Below, in pieces: positions 7,226 through 8,696 of a DNA stretch of 8,696 nucleotides. This stretch comes from Pseudomonadota bacterium (GTDB lineage Bacteria; Pseudomonadota; Alphaproteobacteria; Acetobacterales; Acetobacteraceae), in NCBI GenBank assembly GCA_021798375.1, contig JAJZHU010000085.1:1-8696 (forward strand). The letters are read 5' to 3'. Below the pieces are notes generated by a model that did not search any database, was not told the DNA's origin, and saw only the letters and a list, made by a program, of their open reading frames with translations. Position 1 is the stretch's first letter. Every line of letters starts with the position of its first letter. A program made the translations under genes and the position numbers.

Positions 7226-8305
7226 CTATATATACGCCGTAAGCGACAGCGACTTGATATTGGCGATCAATTGATAGGACGCGGTCAACTGCGTTTGCAC
7301 CGATTGCAATTGGGTGGAAACCGCCGCCATGTTCACATCCTGCACGTTGGACACCTGGGTGCCGAGCGTGGTTGAGAGGGTGGTGTAATTGGTGCCGAGG
7401 GTTTGCAAATTGGTTTGAGAATCGCCCAATACGCCTTGTTCGGTGCCGATGGCGCCGATGGCGCCCGAAAGCGTGCTGTGCAGACCCGAAACCAGATCGG
7501 ATAGGCCGCCGTCGTTCGCTTGCGACGCATTGAGCGAGCCGAGCACCGACAGCGAGGCGATGATGTCGCGCATGTACGACCCGGTTGTATTGGCGCCGGT
7601 GCTGGTGGTGAGGGTATTGCTGTTGGCCAGCACGCCGCTTTGCACCCATTGATGGTCGCCCACTTGCACGCTGGTGGGGGATGTTTGGCCAGGTTGCGAC
7701 AGATAATTGGAAAATATGGTGGTGCCGGTGGCATTGGAAGCGGCGGCGGTGAGGGCGGCGCTCATCACGCCCGCACCGCCCAATGTGCCCAGATTGCCGA
7801 CGGCCGTGCTGATTTGGCTGAACATGCCGCTGCTGGTGATGGCGTTGGGATTGGCGACAGGCGGATTGGCGCTGTCCTGACCGGAGAAGATATATTCGCC
7901 GCCGTTGGTGCTGTCGAGCAGGCTGCCTATTTGGCTTAGAGCCTGCTGGGCGTTGGCGGCGATGCTGGTGATTTCATTGCTGCTGGTGTTGTTGATGTTG
8001 GGCAGATCGGCGTAAAATGTCTGTGCGATCGAGGCGATTTGCGTCAGTGCGGTTTGGGTTGCGCTCATGTTGGTGGTGGCGCTGTTGATGTTGCTTTGAT
8101 AGGCCGCGATCTGGCTGATTTGCGGCGAGAGCGAAAAAACCGTGTTGGATGCGGCACCTAATCCGCCATAGGTCTGCGCCACATAACCGGATGCGCTTTG
8201 TTCTTCGAGCGTGGTGAGTTGAGCGCGGCTGTTGGCGCTGCTGGAGATCAGAATTTCGGCCAGAGTGGAATAATTGCCGCCGATGTTGTTGATGCTGTTC
8301 GACAT
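7226..8305 (-). CDS. flgL: Flagellar hook-associated protein 3 (hook-filament junction)
   Basis: Exported by the flagellar type III system; with FlgK it forms the junction between hook and filament. 359 residues, with conserved flagellin-like ends: an N-terminal helical part (1 to about 130, including LTTLEEQSASG at 30-40), the FlgL hallmark GGEYIFSG (135-142), a variable middle (about 145-240), and the C-terminal helix ending SYQLIANIKSLSLTAYI. No signal peptide, as expected. The hallmark and the adjacent flgK favour FlgL over flagellin. Composition is unusual: no Cys, only three Lys/Arg (Arg27, Arg246, Lys351), about 15 acidic residues, and abundant Ser, Thr, Asn, Gln, Ala and Gly. The ATG at 8305 follows an AGGA site with 8-base spacing and lies 13 bases after the flgK stop, so the two are co-transcribed. 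Confidence 0.92.
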   Translation of the reverse strand: MSNSINNIGGNYSTLAEILISSSANSRAQLTTLEEQSASGYVAQTYGGLGAASNTVFSLSPQISQIAAYQSNINSATTNMSATQTALTQIASIAQTFYADLPNINNTSSNEITSIAANAQQALSQIGSLLDSTNGGEYIFSGQDSANPPVANPNAITSSGMFSQISTAVGNLGTLGGAGVMSAALTAAASNATGTTIFSNYLSQPGQTSPTSVQVGDHQWVQSGVLANSNTLTTSTGANTTGSYMRDIIASLSVLGSLNASQANDGGLSDLVSGLHSTLSGAIGAIGTEQGVLGDSQTNLQTLGTNYTTLSTTLGTQVSNVQDVNMAAVSTQLQSVQTQLTASYQLIANIKSLSLTAYI

Positions 8306-8318
8306 CTAATTGTTCCTG

Positions 8319-8696
8319 TTAATTGACGGCGGCGAGAAGCGCTGTCCACATGGTTTGAATGGCGCTGATAACCTTGGCGTTGGCGCCATAAGAATTTTGC
8401 AGCGTCACCATATCCGACATTTGCGCATCCACGGAAACGGCGCTGCCGGTGGAAAGTTGATTTTGCAATGTGGTCTGGGTGTCGGTTTCGCTGGCGAGTT
8501 GCGATGATACGTTCGATACCTGGGTGGCGTCGTTGGCACTGAGGGACGTGGCGAACGTGCCCAATGTCGCGCCCGGCAAATAGGCGATGCCGAGAGATCC
8601 CGTGGCGCCCAGGCCGGATGTGGGAATGTTGCCTTGTGCGACGCCGGATTGCGTGTAGCCGCCAAGCGCATAATCAAGCACCCGGCTGATCAGGGT
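8319..8696 (-). CDS. flgK: Flagellar hook-associated protein 1, C-terminal fragment (5' part outside window)
   Basis: The last 125 residues of FlgK, the hook-side junction protein. The frame enters the window at 8696 with TLISRVLDYALGG and runs to a TAA at 8321-8319. A GTG at 8681 is not a start, because the frame is open and family-like right to the window edge. The end, with VDAQMSDMVTLQNSYGANAKVISAIQTMW, split here as VDAQMSDMVTLQNSYG and ANAKVISAIQTMW, has the conserved FlgK C-terminal pattern in which a Gln-rich helix packs in the D0 core. Only two basic residues (Arg in ISR, Lys in AKV) and about six acidic ones are present, the same charge-poor style as flgL. It precedes flgL by 13 bases on the same strand. 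Confidence 0.9.
   Translation of the reverse strand, partial: TLISRVLDYALGGYTQSGVAQGNIPTSGLGATGSLGIAYLPGATLGTFATSLSANDATQVSNVSSQLASETDTQTTLQNQLSTGSAVSVDAQMSDMVTLQNSYGANAKVISAIQTMWTALLAAVN

Overview
This window looks like a piece of a GC-rich alphaproteobacterial chromosome. The best guess is a member of the Rhodospirillales or Acetobacteraceae. The reasons are the serB-miaA-ilvB-ilvN-ilvC neighbourhood, the alphaproteobacterial form of the large acetolactate synthase subunit (Gly-Glu-Ala in place of the usual Gly-Asp-Gly), and flagellar proteins with almost no charged residues. The family-level placement is inference. Most of the window is ordinary chromosomal gene content, and I see no phage, transposase, CRISPR array, tRNA, rRNA or toxin-antitoxin pair.

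Layout from left to right. Positions 1-139 hold no supported gene but carry a composite palindromic repeat (27-145). It includes a strong hairpin followed by a T-rich tract and ends inside the stop codon of the first gene. On the minus strand lie an ABC-F family ATPase (140-1762) and, upstream of it, phosphoserine phosphatase serB (1819-2691), separated by 56 bases containing a small terminator-like hairpin and a run of nine C. serB and the plus-strand tRNA dimethylallyltransferase miaA (2686-3681) are divergent, and their most likely start codons overlap inside one ATGCAT palindrome. miaA is followed by the branched-chain amino acid operon ilvB (3739-5526), ilvN (5540-6067) and ilvC (6136-7155). 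Two hairpins at 7163-7216 separate ilvC from the convergent minus-strand pair flgK (3' part only, 8319-8696) and flgL (7226-8305).

How the genes work together. IlvB and IlvN form acetohydroxyacid synthase, and IlvC carries out the next step, so the three genes cover the first two shared reactions of valine, leucine and isoleucine synthesis. The small subunit keeps the residues that confer valine feedback in Escherichia coli IlvH. SerB completes serine synthesis, MiaA modifies A37 of tRNAs that read codons beginning with U, and the ABC-F protein probably acts on the ribosome. FlgK and FlgL are the two hook-filament junction proteins of the flagellum and are unrelated to the ilv operon.

The points most worth a second look are the shared ATGCAT start of serB and miaA, the palindromic repeat that supplies the ABC-F stop codon (all four CTAG tetramers in the window are in or next to intergenic DNA), the charge-depleted flagellar junction proteins, and a glycine at the NADPH-phosphate-contacting loop of IlvC. 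I did not find a convincing new multi-gene system.
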